This document shows, piece after piece, positions 8,337 to 17,087 of a stretch of DNA of 64,000 nucleotides. Location: assembly GCF_900100395.1 (NCBI RefSeq), contig NZ_FNFB01000003.1, forward strand, positions 310,001 to 374,000, written 5' to 3'. A program made the translations under genes and the position numbers. The DNA comes from Nonomuraea maritima. Its GTDB lineage: Bacteria > Actinomycetota > Actinomycetes > Streptosporangiales > Streptosporangiaceae. Numbering within the stretch: the first letter of the stretch is position 1; every line of letters begins with the position of its first letter. The notes beneath the pieces are model-generated. The model was not told where the DNA came from. It was given only the letters and a program-made list of their open reading frames with translations, and made no database searches.

Positions 8337-11207
8337 GTGCGATGGCTGCTCGCGGTGACGGCCCTGTGGACGCTTCTCGGACTGCTTCCGCTGGCCCTGC
8401 TCACCTCCTCCAGCATCTCCCTGGCGGAGAACGCGATGCGCGACGAGGTCCGCGACCGGGTCAGGACCACCGCGTCCGTCAGCCGCGTCTTCGTCGACCA
8501 GCAGATGAGCTCGCTCAAGCAGCTCGTCACCGCCTTCGCGCAGCGCACCCGGGTACGTGAGGCGGCGGGCGCCTCCGACGACGCTCTCCTGCCCGACTGG
8601 CTGGAGGAGCTCCGGCGCATGCGCGACGGCGTCAGCGGCCTCATCATGATCTCCCCGGAGGGCGGCATGCTGGGGGCCGAGCCGCCGGCCGTGCTGCCCC
8701 AGGACATCACCAGCACCGACTGGTACCGCGCCGTGCGCGACCGGCCCCAGGCGCACGTGTCGCAGGCGTACACGCCGACGATGGTCGGGGTGTCGCGGGC
8801 GGTCGCGGTGGCCGCGCCCATCCCCAGCCAGGACGGCGTCGGCATGCTCGGCATGCTCGCGGTCGTCTACAGCCTCGACGCCATCCAGGAGTTCGCCGAG
8901 GAGGCCGCCGAGGCGCAGGACATCCGGCTGCTCATCACCGACCGGGCCGGCGTGCTCGTCGCCGACCCCGGCAGGAAGCTGCTCGCCCTCACCTCGCTGC
9001 GCGAGGACCCGAGGGTGGACGCCGCCCTCGCCGGGCAGTCATGGAGCGGCGAGCACGGCGGCATGGACGGCGGGGTGCTGTCGGCCTCCGAGCCCATCCC
9101 GAGCATCGGCTGGACGGTCACCGCCGAGGTGTCGACGGCCGTGGCGCTGGCCGGGGCCCAGCAGGTCCGCGCCAACGTGCTCACCGTCGCGGCCCTGCTC
9201 GCCCTGCTCATCCTCATCGGGCTCGCGCTGCAGATCCGCAGCGAGCACGGACGCCGCCGCGCCCAGGCCACCCTCGCCCGCTACGCCGCCGAGCTGGCCT
9301 CCGCCCGCGACGAGGCCCTGTCCGCCTCGAAGGCGAAGTCGGAGTTCGTGGCGAAGATCAGCCACGAGATCCGCACCCCGATCAACGGCGTGCTCGGCAT
9401 GAACTCCCTGCTCATGGGCACCCGGCTGGACGACGAGCAGCGCTACTACGCCGGCACCGCCCAGTCGTCGGCGCAGAACGTGCTGCGCCTGCTCGACGAC
9501 TTCCTCGACCTGTCCAGGATCGAGGCGGGACACCTTCAGGTCGACGCGGTGCCGTTCGACCTGCCGCGCCTGTGCGACGAGGTGGTGGCCCCGTTCGCGC
9601 CGCGCGCCTACGAGCAGGGGCTCTGGCTCACGCTGCATCTGGACGAGGGCGTGCCCCGGCAGGTCTGCGGCGACCCGGAACGGCTGCGCCAGGTGCTGAC
9701 GAACCTCATCGGCAACGCGCTCAAGTTCACCGTCAAGGGCGGCGTGGACCTGCACGTCACGCTGGAGGACGGCGCGCCGGGCGAGGAGCGGGCGGTGCTC
9801 GGGTTCGCGGTGGCCGACACCGGCATCGGCGTCGGCGAGGACGACCGCGAGCGCGTGTTCGGCGTCTTCCGCCAGGTCGACTCGCCCATCACGCGCCGCA
9901 CCGGCGGCAGCGGGCTGGGCCTGGCCATCAGCCGGCAGCTCGTCGGGCTCATGGGCGGCCGGATCGGGCTGGACAGCGTCGAGGGCGTGGGCAGCCGGTT
10001 CTGGGTGACGCTGCCGTTCGACGTGCTGACCTGGACCGAGCCGGAGCACGCGGCGCTGGCGGGACGGCGTGCCCTCGTCGCCGACCCGCGCCCGCAGGAC
10101 CGGGCCCTCGCCGCGCGCTTCCTCGCCGGGGCGGGGCTGCGCATCGACGAGGGACGCGACGAGCAGTCCGTCCTGGAGCTGCTGCGCGCCGCGGCCAGGG
10201 ACGGGAGCCCGTACGAGCTGGCGGTGGTCGCCCTGGAGCTCGGCGCGGAGCCCGCGACGGGGGCCGATGGGGAGTCGCGCTCGCTCGCCCACACCATCCT
10301 CACCGACCCGGAGTTCCAGGACACCGGCGTCATCGTCGTCGTCACCCCGGGACGGGCGGCCTTCGCCTGGCCGGGCGCGGTGGGGGAGCGGGTGCAGTCG
10401 ATCACCCGGCCGCTCAGCCGCCGGCGCCTGCTCGCCGCCGTCGAGAACGCCGTCGAGAACGCCGTCGAGAACGCCCTCGGCACGGCGGAGCGCTCAGGCG
10501 AGCCGCGCGAGATCGACCAGGCGGGCGACGTGCGCAGATTTGTGCGGGTCCTCGTGGCGGAGGACGACGAGGTGAGCCGTCAGGTCGCGCTGCTCGTCCT
10601 CGGCCAGGCCGGGCACGAGGCGGACGGCGTCGAGGACGGCGCCAAGGCCGTGCGGGCGGTGCTGGCAGGCGGGTACGACCTGGTGTTCATGGACTGCCAG
10701 CTGCCGGTGCTCGACGGCCTGGCCGCCACCGCCGAGATCAGGGCCCGCGAGGACGTCCACACCCCGATCATCGCGATGACCGCCGCCGCCATGCCGGAGG
10801 ACCGCCTGCGCTGCCTCGAGGCGGGCATGGACGACCACCTCGCCAAGCCGGTCGACTGGCAGCGGGTGCTGGCCAGGATCCCGGAGTGGACGGCCTCCGC
10901 CGGGCTGCCCCCCGAGCTGGCGGGGCTGTCGGCGGAGGCGCTGGCGGACGTGGCGCAGGCGTACCGGGCGACCGCCGCGAGCACGTTCGACGAGCTGCGC
11001 CGGGCGGTGCGCGACGGCGACCCGGCGCTGGCGGCCGCGCTGGCGCACCGGCTGAAGGGCGCCTGCGCGACCGTCGGCGCGAGTCGCGAGGCCGAGCTGT
11101 GCGGGCAGGTGGAGGAGGTGGCGCGGGCGGGCGGCACGGTGGGGGAGGAGCTGCTCGACGAGCTGGGCGCGCTCCTCGACGACATCCCCGAGTGGATGAA
11201 CGCCTGA
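8337..11207 (+). CDS. Hybrid sensor histidine kinase with receiver and Hpt domains
   Basis: The 956-aa membrane kinase has TM1 at about 3-24, an extracellular Cache-like sensor, and TM2 at about 278-302. HisKA follows with phosphorylated His343 (SHEIRTPI), then the HATPase domain ([24 protein letters not shown]). A degenerate receiver comes next, lacking the phosphoacceptor Asp (VVALELG). A canonical receiver with Asp786 (LVFMDCQLP) and a C-terminal Hpt with His904 ([12 protein letters not shown]) complete it. It can run an internal His-Asp-His relay, presumably onto the divergent response regulator. GTG 8337 follows GGGAGGGG by about 9 nt; a further upstream start lacks this. A 12-bp unit coding Val-Glu-Asn-Ala is repeated three times at 10438-10473, as a linker between the receivers. 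Confidence 0.9.
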   Translation: MRWLLAVTALWTLLGLLPLALLTSSSISLAENAMRDEVRDRVRTTASVSRVFVDQQMSSLKQLVTAFAQRTRVREAAGASDDALLPDWLEELRRMRDGVSGLIMISPEGGMLGAEPPAVLPQDITSTDWYRAVRDRPQAHVSQAYTPTMVGVSRAVAVAAPIPSQDGVGMLGMLAVVYSLDAIQEFAEEAAEAQDIRLLITDRAGVLVADPGRKLLALTSLREDPRVDAALAGQSWSGEHGGMDGGVLSASEPIPSIGWTVTAEVSTAVALAGAQQVRANVLTVAALLALLILIGLALQIRSEHGRRRAQATLARYAAELASARDEALSASKAKSEFVAKISHEIRTPINGVLGMNSLLMGTRLDDEQRYYAGTAQSSAQNVLRLLDDFLDLSRIEAGHLQVDAVPFDLPRLCDEVVAPFAPRAYEQGLWLTLHLDEGVPRQVCGDPERLRQVLTNLIGNALKFTVKGGVDLHVTLEDGAPGEERAVLGFAVADTGIGVGEDDRERVFGVFRQVDSPITRRTGGSGLGLAISRQLVGLMGGRIGLDSVEGVGSRFWVTLPFDVLTWTEPEHAALAGRRALVADPRPQDRALAARFLAGAGLRIDEGRDEQSVLELLRAAARDGSPYELAVVALELGAEPATGADGESRSLAHTILTDPEFQDTGVIVVVTPGRAAFAWPGAVGERVQSITRPLSRRRLLAAVENAVENAVENALGTAERSGEPREIDQAGDVRRFVRVLVAEDDEVSRQVALLVLGQAGHEADGVEDGAKAVRAVLAGGYDLVFMDCQLPVLDGLAATAEIRAREDVHTPIIAMTAAAMPEDRLRCLEAGMDDHLAKPVDWQRVLARIPEWTASAGLPPELAGLSAEALADVAQAYRATAASTFDELRRAVRDGDPALAAALAHRLKGACATVGASREAELCGQVEEVARAGGTVGEELLDELGALLDDIPEWMNA

Positions 11208-11223
11208 ACGCGGTCCGGGTGGC

Positions 11224-12384
11224 TCAGTCGCAACAGGAGCAGCCGTCACAGCAGGAGCAGCCGTCACAGCAGGAGCAGCCGCCACAGCAAGAGCCGTCCG
11301 AACAGGAGGAGCAGCACTTGACGCAGCTGCTGCAGTCGCAGCAGTCACAGCAGTCGGTGCAGTTGTCGGCATGGCGGGTGACCCAGCAGCGGTCGGTCCA
11401 GTGCTCGCCGTTCAGTTCGCTCCACTCCGGCCGCCACAGGCCGCAGGTGAGCAGGATCGCCCCACCGGCCCACCACCTGCGCAGCCGTCCCGGCCGCTGC
11501 CGCCGCTCGGCGGCGGGGGCGGGGGCGCGGAAGGCGCGCTCCACCGCGCGGCGGACCTCGGTGCCGAGCAGCGCGTCCACCAGGTGACGGTCCTCGAAGC
11601 GCACCTCGGCCAGCGCGAGGGACAGGCCGTGCGCGGCGTCGTCGCACAGCCGCCGCGCCTCCGCGGCGCCGGTGCCGGTGGCGGTCAGCGGGTTGAAAGC
11701 CCCGCGCGCCTCGTCCTCCGCCAGGTCCTCGTAGGCGTCCACCAGGTGCGCGACGCGGCCGAAGAACCTGCCTGCCTCCGCCAGCGCGGCGGCGTTGTCC
11801 GGCCGGCCCGCGAGCACCGCCGTGTGCGCGAACGCCGCCGCGACCGCGTCCTCGGTCGGAGCGGTCAGCTCCAGCAGCGCGTCGGGTCCGCGGCGACCGC
11901 CGTCGGCGCAGCGGCGTTCCAGGGTGAGCTGGCGGGCGACCGTCCCCGACAGCGGCTCGGTGTCGAACCCCACCGCGCCCGCCATGCGGGCGCCCGCCGC
12001 CTCCCACCGGGTGGCGAGCAGCGTGCGCGCCCCGGCGGTGCCGAACGCCGCGTCGCCGTCCGCCACGTGGTCGCGGATCCGGCCCGCCGCCAGCATGAGC
12101 GAGACGCCCGCCGCGAGCCGGGCGCCGCGCGCCCGCGCGTCGACCACCTCGGCTCGGCGCAAGCCCCGTAACGCGCACGGCCCCGCCGTACGGCGCGGCG
12201 CCCCGGACGGGAGTTGCGCCTCCGCGAGCACCGAGATGATCAACGTGTCGTAGTTGGTCGCCAGCCGCGCCGCCTGCCCGTGCCCGTCGCGCAGCGTCAG
12301 GCACAGCCCGCACAGGTGAGCCCGCCACGCCTCGCGCAACGACGGGCACCCGTGCGCACCGCACGGGCGAATGATCCCGAACAC
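11224..12384 (-). CDS. DUF5685 family protein with Cys-rich repeat tail
   Basis: The 386-aa protein begins with the DUF5685 signature FGIIRPC followed by further Cys residues (HGCPSL, CGLCLTL). A helical middle (about 40-330) includes FFGRVAHLVDAYEDLAEDEARG, which resembles helical, terpene-synthase-like acidic motifs. The last 45 residues contain 21 cysteines and end in three copies of CSCCDG, an apparent metal- or disulfide-rich tail. The family's function is unknown. GTG 12384 is chosen because it restores the usual FGIIRPC start and has GAGAGG 4 nt upstream; a TTG at 12396 would add four residues. Repeat-unit copy number may vary between strains. Confidence 0.85.
   Translation of the reverse strand: MFGIIRPCGAHGCPSLREAWRAHLCGLCLTLRDGHGQAARLATNYDTLIISVLAEAQLPSGAPRRTAGPCALRGLRRAEVVDARARGARLAAGVSLMLAAGRIRDHVADGDAAFGTAGARTLLATRWEAAGARMAGAVGFDTEPLSGTVARQLTLERRCADGGRRGPDALLELTAPTEDAVAAAFAHTAVLAGRPDNAAALAEAGRFFGRVAHLVDAYEDLAEDEARGAFNPLTATGTGAAEARRLCDDAAHGLSLALAEVRFEDRHLVDALLGTEVRRAVERAFRAPAPAAERRQRPGRLRRWWAGGAILLTCGLWRPEWSELNGEHWTDRCWVTRHADNCTDCCDCCDCSSCVKCCSSCSDGSCCGGCSCCDGCSCCDGCSCCD
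11227..11298. repeat. 18-bp tandem repeat encoding the CSCCDG tail
   Basis: Four consecutive 18-bp units (11227-11244, 11245-11262, 11263-11280 and a diverged 11281-11298) lie inside the 3' end of the DUF5685 gene. Units two and three are identical. Each encodes CSCCDG on the reverse strand. Confidence 0.85.
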
Positions 12385-12488
12385 ATGACCTCTCAACCGA
12401 TTCGTCGCCAGTGGGCGAGAATCTTATGGCCGGCCCTCCGCCTCCGCACCGGCTTCGGCAGAAGCGCCCGCAGGAGGTCGCGTCGGGG

Positions 12489-13382
12489 TCAGTGCTGCCA
12501 GTTCAGGACGGTACGAACCGTCCTGCCCAGCAGCCACTCCTTCTCGGCGGCGGAGAACACGTCAGAGTCGAGGAGGTAGTGCAGGCTGTGCGAGTAGGGA
12601 GCCGGGTGAGGCGAGAGACCGGACTTGACCGCCTGCGTGTGGTCGCTCGCCCAGAGGATCCGCTCGGCGCCGAAGGCGTCGACGACCTTGCGGAAGTGCG
12701 GCATCAGGTCCGGGTACGGGTACGGCTCGGCGGCGAGCCGCTCGACATGTGACCACTTGAGGTAGGCGTTGCCGTACTGCGACAGCGCGCGGACCGGGTC
12801 GAGGCGGGCGTACCGCTCGGTCGGTGAGGCGTCGGCGGCCGGCCAGCTGACGCCGATGTGGTCGATGATGAACGGCAGTTCGGGAAACCGCTTCAGGTAC
12901 GGCTCAAGGGTGTCCAGCCGTGGGGTGATCATGATGAACACGGGCACCTGCCGGGCCTCGCAGGCGGCGAACAGATCGTTGTAACCGCCCTGGAGGAAGG
13001 ACGGATCCCGCCACACGCCACCGTCGAAGCCGGCATGCACGCGGATGCCCGCACAGCCTGGCTTCGCGTGCACGCGGGCAACCTGTTCCTCGAGGTCGGG
13101 GTCGTGGGGGTCGACGCGGGTCAACCACACGAACCGGTCCGGGTAGGTGGCCGCGGCGAGTTCGGAGAAGGGCCGCTCCGGCCGCCATGCGCCGTTGGCG
13201 TGGTAACTCCCGGGCAGCATGTGGTAGTTGTCGTCGAGCCCGGTGAACTCGTCGAGTACGGCGGCGTGGACGCCGACGGCGTCCATCGCGACGACCGTGG
13301 CGTTGAGCGTGGTCTCCAGGTCGGCTGTCTGCCAGTGCGGACCGATCTGGTTCGCGTGAAGCTGGCCGTCCACGATGTTCAT
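12489..13382 (-). CDS. Amidohydrolase-2 family metal-dependent hydrolase
   Basis: The 297-aa protein fits the amidohydrolase_2 family (decarboxylases and lactonases such as 2-pyrone-4,6-dicarboxylate lactonase). It has an N-terminal VDGQLHANQIG strand replacing the usual HxH, a central GIRVHAGFDG, PFIIDHIGVSWP, and a C-terminal RILWASDHTQ with the conserved Asp. ATG 13382 is preferred because GGAG lies 6 nt upstream; an ATG four codons earlier is the alternative. It follows the SDR gene on the same strand after about 80 bp, so both probably act in one catabolic step series under the divergent TetR. Confidence 0.8.
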   Translation of the reverse strand: MNIVDGQLHANQIGPHWQTADLETTLNATVVAMDAVGVHAAVLDEFTGLDDNYHMLPGSYHANGAWRPERPFSELAAATYPDRFVWLTRVDPHDPDLEEQVARVHAKPGCAGIRVHAGFDGGVWRDPSFLQGGYNDLFAACEARQVPVFIMITPRLDTLEPYLKRFPELPFIIDHIGVSWPAADASPTERYARLDPVRALSQYGNAYLKWSHVERLAAEPYPYPDLMPHFRKVVDAFGAERILWASDHTQAVKSGLSPHPAPYSHSLHYLLDSDVFSAAEKEWLLGRTVRTVLNWQH

Positions 13383-13461
13383 GAGAAGCTCCATGAGGGA
13401 TGCGCAGGAATGATGGCGACGTGATCCGCGGTGAGGCCGACGCGGGGGCCTGCGGAATGTG

Positions 13462-14253
13462 TCAGGCGCGGGCCTTCTTGGACAGCCCGGGCATGTGCGT
13501 GGTGAGGCCGCCGTCGACGACGAGGACCTGTCCGTTGATGTACTCGCCGGCTTGACCGGCGAGGAAGACGACGGTGGAGGCGATGTCGGTGGGGCGTCCT
13601 GGCCGCTGGGTGAGGCCGCCGCTGGACTCGCGGAAGGCTTCCTGGCTGGCCGTGTCGTCGCCCAGCATGATCACACCGGGGGCGATCGCGTTGCAGCGTA
13701 CGCCCTGCGTGCCGTAGGTCGCCGCGATCATGCGGGTCAGGCCGATCATGCCGGCCTTCGCGGAGGAGTAGGCGGTGGCGAAGCCGGCGACGCTGTGCAG
13801 GGCCGACGTCGAGGTCATCATGATGATCGAGCCGGTGCCCGCTTCCAGCATGTCAGGCAGCACCCGACGGGCGCCCAGCATGGGTCCGCGCAGATTCGCC
13901 GCGAAGACACGGTCCCAGACGGGCACGGGGGTGTCGAGCAGGCCGCCGTCCCCGGCGACCGACGCCTTCAGCGCGGCGTTGTTCACGAGTACGATCACCG
14001 GCGCGAACGTGGCGCGGACGTCGTTGAGCACCGCCTCCCAGGCACTGTCCTCGGTGACGTCGAGGGTGTAGGCGGCCGATGAGCCGCCCTGCTCGGCGAT
14101 GAGTTCGTGGGTCTGCCGGGCGGTGTCGGGGTTGAGGTCGGTGACGGCGACGGTTGCGCCGGCCTCGGCGAGGCCAAGGGCGCAGGCGCGACCGATTCCC
14201 GATCCGGCACCGGTGACGAGGGCGACGTGTCCCCGCAGAAGGTGGTGTGGCAT
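13462..14253 (-). CDS. SDR family NAD(P)-dependent oxidoreductase
   Basis: The 263-aa classical short-chain dehydrogenase has a nucleotide-binding TGAGSGIG (14-21), an NNA motif (91-93), catalytic Ser near 148-150, and YSSAK with Tyr162 and Lys166. The C-terminal INGQVLVVDGG is typical. The Asp at residue 39 after beta-2 suggests NAD(H) preference. It is the first gene of a likely operon with the amidohydrolase and is read divergently from a TetR gene; a palindrome in the gap overlaps its likely promoter (TTTAGA, 17 bp, TACGAT on the reverse strand). Confidence 0.88.
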   Translation of the reverse strand: MPHHLLRGHVALVTGAGSGIGRACALGLAEAGATVAVTDLNPDTARQTHELIAEQGGSSAAYTLDVTEDSAWEAVLNDVRATFAPVIVLVNNAALKASVAGDGGLLDTPVPVWDRVFAANLRGPMLGARRVLPDMLEAGTGSIIMMTSTSALHSVAGFATAYSSAKAGMIGLTRMIAATYGTQGVRCNAIAPGVIMLGDDTASQEAFRESSGGLTQRPGRPTDIASTVVFLAGQAGEYINGQVLVVDGGLTTHMPGLSKKARA

Positions 14254-14329
14254 GACTGAGTTCCAGATGTCGAGGTTGAAGGGGTTGTTGACCAGGCGCT
14301 ACGCGCCATCGAGGGCGTCGATCCATAAT

Positions 14330-14344
14330 CGTAGGAACCCTACG
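14330..14344. promoter_or_regulatory. Probable TetR operator
   Basis: CGTAGG (14330-14335), spacer AAC, CCTACG (14339-14344) is a perfect inverted repeat; a further half-site GTAGG follows near 14358. It lies in the gap between the divergent SDR and TetR genes and overlaps a reverse-strand -35/-10 pair. This position fits autoregulation plus repression of the SDR/amidohydrolase operon. Confidence 0.55.
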
Positions 14345-14406
14345 TTTGACTCTAAAGGTAGGATGCCTCCGATTGCAACCGGAGGCCACACTGGAGGTTC
14401 ACCGAC

Positions 14407-14991
14407 ATGCGGAGCCAGACCGGGACGGCGCCCGCGGCCCGGCGGATGCGCGCCGACGCGCGGCGCAACTACGAGAAACTCCTGGACGTGGCCGACGCCG
14501 TCTTCGACGAGCACGGCGCCAACGCGTCGCTGGAGGAGATCGCGCGCCGCGCAGGGGTCAGCATCGCCACCCTCTACCGCCACTTCCCCGAGCGACGGAA
14601 CCTTCAGGAGGCGGTCTTCCTGCGGATCGCCGACAGCCTGCGAGACGAAGCCGTCGCGCTGCTCGACGCGAAGGACCCGCTCGAAGCGTTCCTCACCTGG
14701 TTGCAGTCACACCTGGTGAGCGGCGCCTGCGGGCGCGGCCTGGCGGCCAGCGTGATGAGCGCGAAGCTGCAGGAGGGTACGGACGTCAACACCAGCTGCC
14801 ACCAGATGAAGCGAGCCGGCGCCGAGCTGCTGGCGCGCGCCCAGGCCGCGGGACAAGTTCGGGAAGGAGTCGACCTGGGAGATCTGCTCCTCGTCGTGCA
14901 CGGCATCGTCCTCGTCAACGAGCAGGTCCCCACCACAGCGGACCGCCCCCAGCGCATGCTCGCCGTCGTCGTGGACGGCCTGCGCCGTTGA
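14407..14991 (+). CDS. TetR family transcriptional regulator
   Basis: The 194-aa protein has an N-terminal TetR HTH (about 20-65: RNYEKLLDVADAVF, LEEIARRAGVSIATLYRHF) and a helical ligand domain. ATG 14407 follows GGAGG by 9 nt. It is divergent from the SDR/amidohydrolase pair, its most likely target. Confidence 0.88.
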   Translation: MRSQTGTAPAARRMRADARRNYEKLLDVADAVFDEHGANASLEEIARRAGVSIATLYRHFPERRNLQEAVFLRIADSLRDEAVALLDAKDPLEAFLTWLQSHLVSGACGRGLAASVMSAKLQEGTDVNTSCHQMKRAGAELLARAQAAGQVREGVDLGDLLLVVHGIVLVNEQVPTTADRPQRMLAVVVDGLRR

Positions 14992-15026
14992 CGGCAGCCC
15001 ACCACTCAGGCACCTGGCGTGCCGGA

Positions 15027-16127
15027 TCAGGTTTCGAGGTAGCGGAGGATGGCCAGGACGCGGCGGGGCAGGTCGAGCTTGTCCATGATCGCGTTGACGT
15101 GCTTCTCGACCGTGCTGAGCGAGACGTGCAGGCGTTCGGCGACGGCCGCGTTCACCAGCCCTTCCGCCAGCAGGCGCAGCACCTCGCCCTCGCGCGGGCT
15201 CAGCCGGCTCAGCGGGTCGGCGTGGGTGGTGCGGGCCAGGAGCTGCCGCACCACCTCAGGATCGAACGCGGTGCCGCCCGCGCGCACCCGCTCCAGCGAC
15301 TCGAGGAACTCGGCGACCTCCGAGACGCGGTCCTTCAGCAGGTAGCCGAGCCCTTCGGGAGAGCCGGCCAGCAGCCGGGCGGCGTAGTGCTGCTCGACGT
15401 ACTGCGACAGCACCAGCACCCCGACGCCGGGCAGCCTCTCGCGGATCTCCAGCGCCGCGCGCAACCCGTCGTCCTTGTGCGCGGGCGGCATGCGCACGTC
15501 GATCACGGCCATGAGACGGCCCTTGCCGATCACGACGAGATGGTCGGCGGTGAGCTGCATCTCGCTCATCAGGTGGCTGGAGACGAACACCGTGCGGCCC
15601 TCGGCGGCCAGCGAGCGCATCAGCCCGCGCACCCAGCGCACCCCGTCGGGGTCGAGCCCGTTGACCGGCTCGTCGAACATGAGCACCTCAGGATCGCCCA
15701 GCAGCGCCGCCGCGATGCCGAGCCGCTGGCTCATGCCGAGAGACATCGCCCCGGCGCGCCTGCCGGCCGCGTCCGCCATGCCGACCGTCTCCAGCACCTG
15801 CTCCACCCGCCGCCGGGGGATGCCGTTGCTTCGGGCCAACGCGAGCAGGTGCGCCCGCCCGCTGCGGGCCGGGTGCAGCGCCCGCGCGTCGAGCAGCGCG
15901 CCCACCGTGCGCAGCGGGTCCTTGATGCGGGGGTACGGCACCCCGCCGACGAGCGCCGTGCCCGCCGAGGGACGGTCGAGGCCGAGCACCAGACGCATGG
16001 TGGTCGACTTGCCTGCCCCGTTCGGGCCCAGGAATCCCGTCACGGCGCCCGGTCTCAGCTCCAGCGACAGGTCGTCGACCGCGAGCCGATCGCCGTACCG
16101 CTTGGTCAAGCCTTTGAGTTCGATCAC
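15027..16127 (-). CDS. Chimeric ABC-transporter ATPase fused to truncated NarL-type response regulator
   Basis: This is one continuous 366-aa frame. Residues 1-206 are a nearly complete ABC ATPase: Walker A GPNGAGKST (34-42), signature LGMSQ (130-134), Walker B VLMFDEP (148-154), and a switch His in SSHLMSE. At about residue 206-208 the sequence turns into the middle of a receiver domain (VIDVRMPP, with the phosphoacceptor-position Asp210). It then continues to a LuxR HTH (about 305-366: LSPREGEVLRLLAEG, STVEKHVNAIMDKL). The ATPase lacks its usual C-terminal part, and the receiver lacks its first beta strands and acidic pocket. The common gene order ATPase-permease-kinase-regulator suggests an in-frame deletion (inference). 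GTG 16127 starts the ATPase. Confidence 0.85.
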   Translation of the reverse strand: MIELKGLTKRYGDRLAVDDLSLELRPGAVTGFLGPNGAGKSTTMRLVLGLDRPSAGTALVGGVPYPRIKDPLRTVGALLDARALHPARSGRAHLLALARSNGIPRRRVEQVLETVGMADAAGRRAGAMSLGMSQRLGIAAALLGDPEVLMFDEPVNGLDPDGVRWVRGLMRSLAAEGRTVFVSSHLMSEMQLTADHLVVIGKGRLMAVIDVRMPPAHKDDGLRAALEIRERLPGVGVLVLSQYVEQHYAARLLAGSPEGLGYLLKDRVSEVAEFLESLERVRAGGTAFDPEVVRQLLARTTHADPLSRLSPREGEVLRLLAEGLVNAAVAERLHVSLSTVEKHVNAIMDKLDLPRRVLAILRYLET

Positions 16128-16262
16128 GCTTCGCCACGCTAGGCAGCCGGGAGGACACCCACCATGGGGGAGGACCGCCGACCTCGATGGCGGAAATCCG
16201 TACCGGAACGCTCGGAGTAAGGTGGCAGCGCTCCGGGTTCCCGAGGAAAGGAAGAGCTCACC

Positions 16263-17084
16263 ATGACCGTCAAGCTCTCCGACGGCCGCTCCATGCCGCG
16301 CATCGGCCTCGGCACCTGGCCGATGAACGACGAGGAGGCCCGCCAGTCCGTCGTCCTGGCGGCCCAGCTCGGCTACCGGCTGATCGACACCGCCGCCGCG
16401 TACGGCAACGAGGCGGGCGTCGGGGCGGGCGTCAGGGAGTCGGGCGTGCCGCGCGAGGACCTGTTCGTCACCACGAAGCTGCGCGGCTCCCAGCACGGTT
16501 ACGACGCCGCCGTCCAGGGCCTCGAGGACAGCCTCACTCGGCTCGGCCTCGACTACGTCGACCTCTACCTCATCCACTGGCCGCTGCCCGAGCGCGACCT
16601 CTACGCCGACACCTGGCGGGCGTTCGTCGACCTGCGGGAGCGGGGGCTGGCGCGGTCGATCGGGGTGTCGAACTTCACGCGGCAGCACATCGAGCGGATC
16701 GTCGCGGAGACCGGCGTGTGGCCGGTCGTCAACCAGGTCGAGATGCACCCGGGCTTCGCCCAGCGCGAGCTCGGCGCCTGGCACGCCGAGCACGGCATCG
16801 TCACCGAGTCGTGGAGCCCGCTGGCCCGCGCCGGCAAGCTGCTCGGCGACCCCGTCGTCACCGAGCTGGCCGCCGTCCACGCCCGCACGCCCGCCCAGGT
16901 GGTGCTCCGCTGGCACACCCAGATGGGCGCGGTGCCCATCCCGAAGTCGTCCGACCAGGAACGGATGCGCCAGAACTACGAGCTGTTCGACTTCAGCCTC
17001 TCGCCGGACGAACTCGACCGCATGAACGCCCTCGACGGCTCCGGCCGCACCGGCGGCGACCCCGACACCCACGTCGAGCTGTAG
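16263..17084 (+). CDS. Aldo/keto reductase (2,5-diketogluconate reductase-like)
   Basis: The 273-aa TIM-barrel oxidoreductase has the AKR catalytic tetrad Asp42, Tyr47, Lys72 and His105 (IDTAAAYGNE, TTKL, LIHWP). It also has the NADPH-binding IPKSSDQERMRQNYELFDF tail. It resembles AKR5-type 2,5-diketo-D-gluconate reductases; real substrate unknown. ATG 16263 follows GGAAAGGAAG. It is convergent with the maleylpyruvate-isomerase family gene, with only 3 bp between stop codons. Confidence 0.9.
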   Translation: MTVKLSDGRSMPRIGLGTWPMNDEEARQSVVLAAQLGYRLIDTAAAYGNEAGVGAGVRESGVPREDLFVTTKLRGSQHGYDAAVQGLEDSLTRLGLDYVDLYLIHWPLPERDLYADTWRAFVDLRERGLARSIGVSNFTRQHIERIVAETGVWPVVNQVEMHPGFAQRELGAWHAEHGIVTESWSPLARAGKLLGDPVVTELAAVHARTPAQVVLRWHTQMGAVPIPKSSDQERMRQNYELFDFSLSPDELDRMNALDGSGRTGGDPDTHVEL

Positions 17085-17087
17085 CAG

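Noticed and set aside
11227..11298. Short tandem repeats considered as a CRISPR array
   Set aside because: Units are 18 bp without spacers and encode CSCCDG in frame within DUF5685.
16128..17072. Long reverse-strand open frame extending the chimeric ATPase upstream
   Set aside because: It is the antisense shadow of the aldo/keto reductase gene; composition is His/Val/Gly/Asp-rich, and the ATPase homology starts only at 16127.
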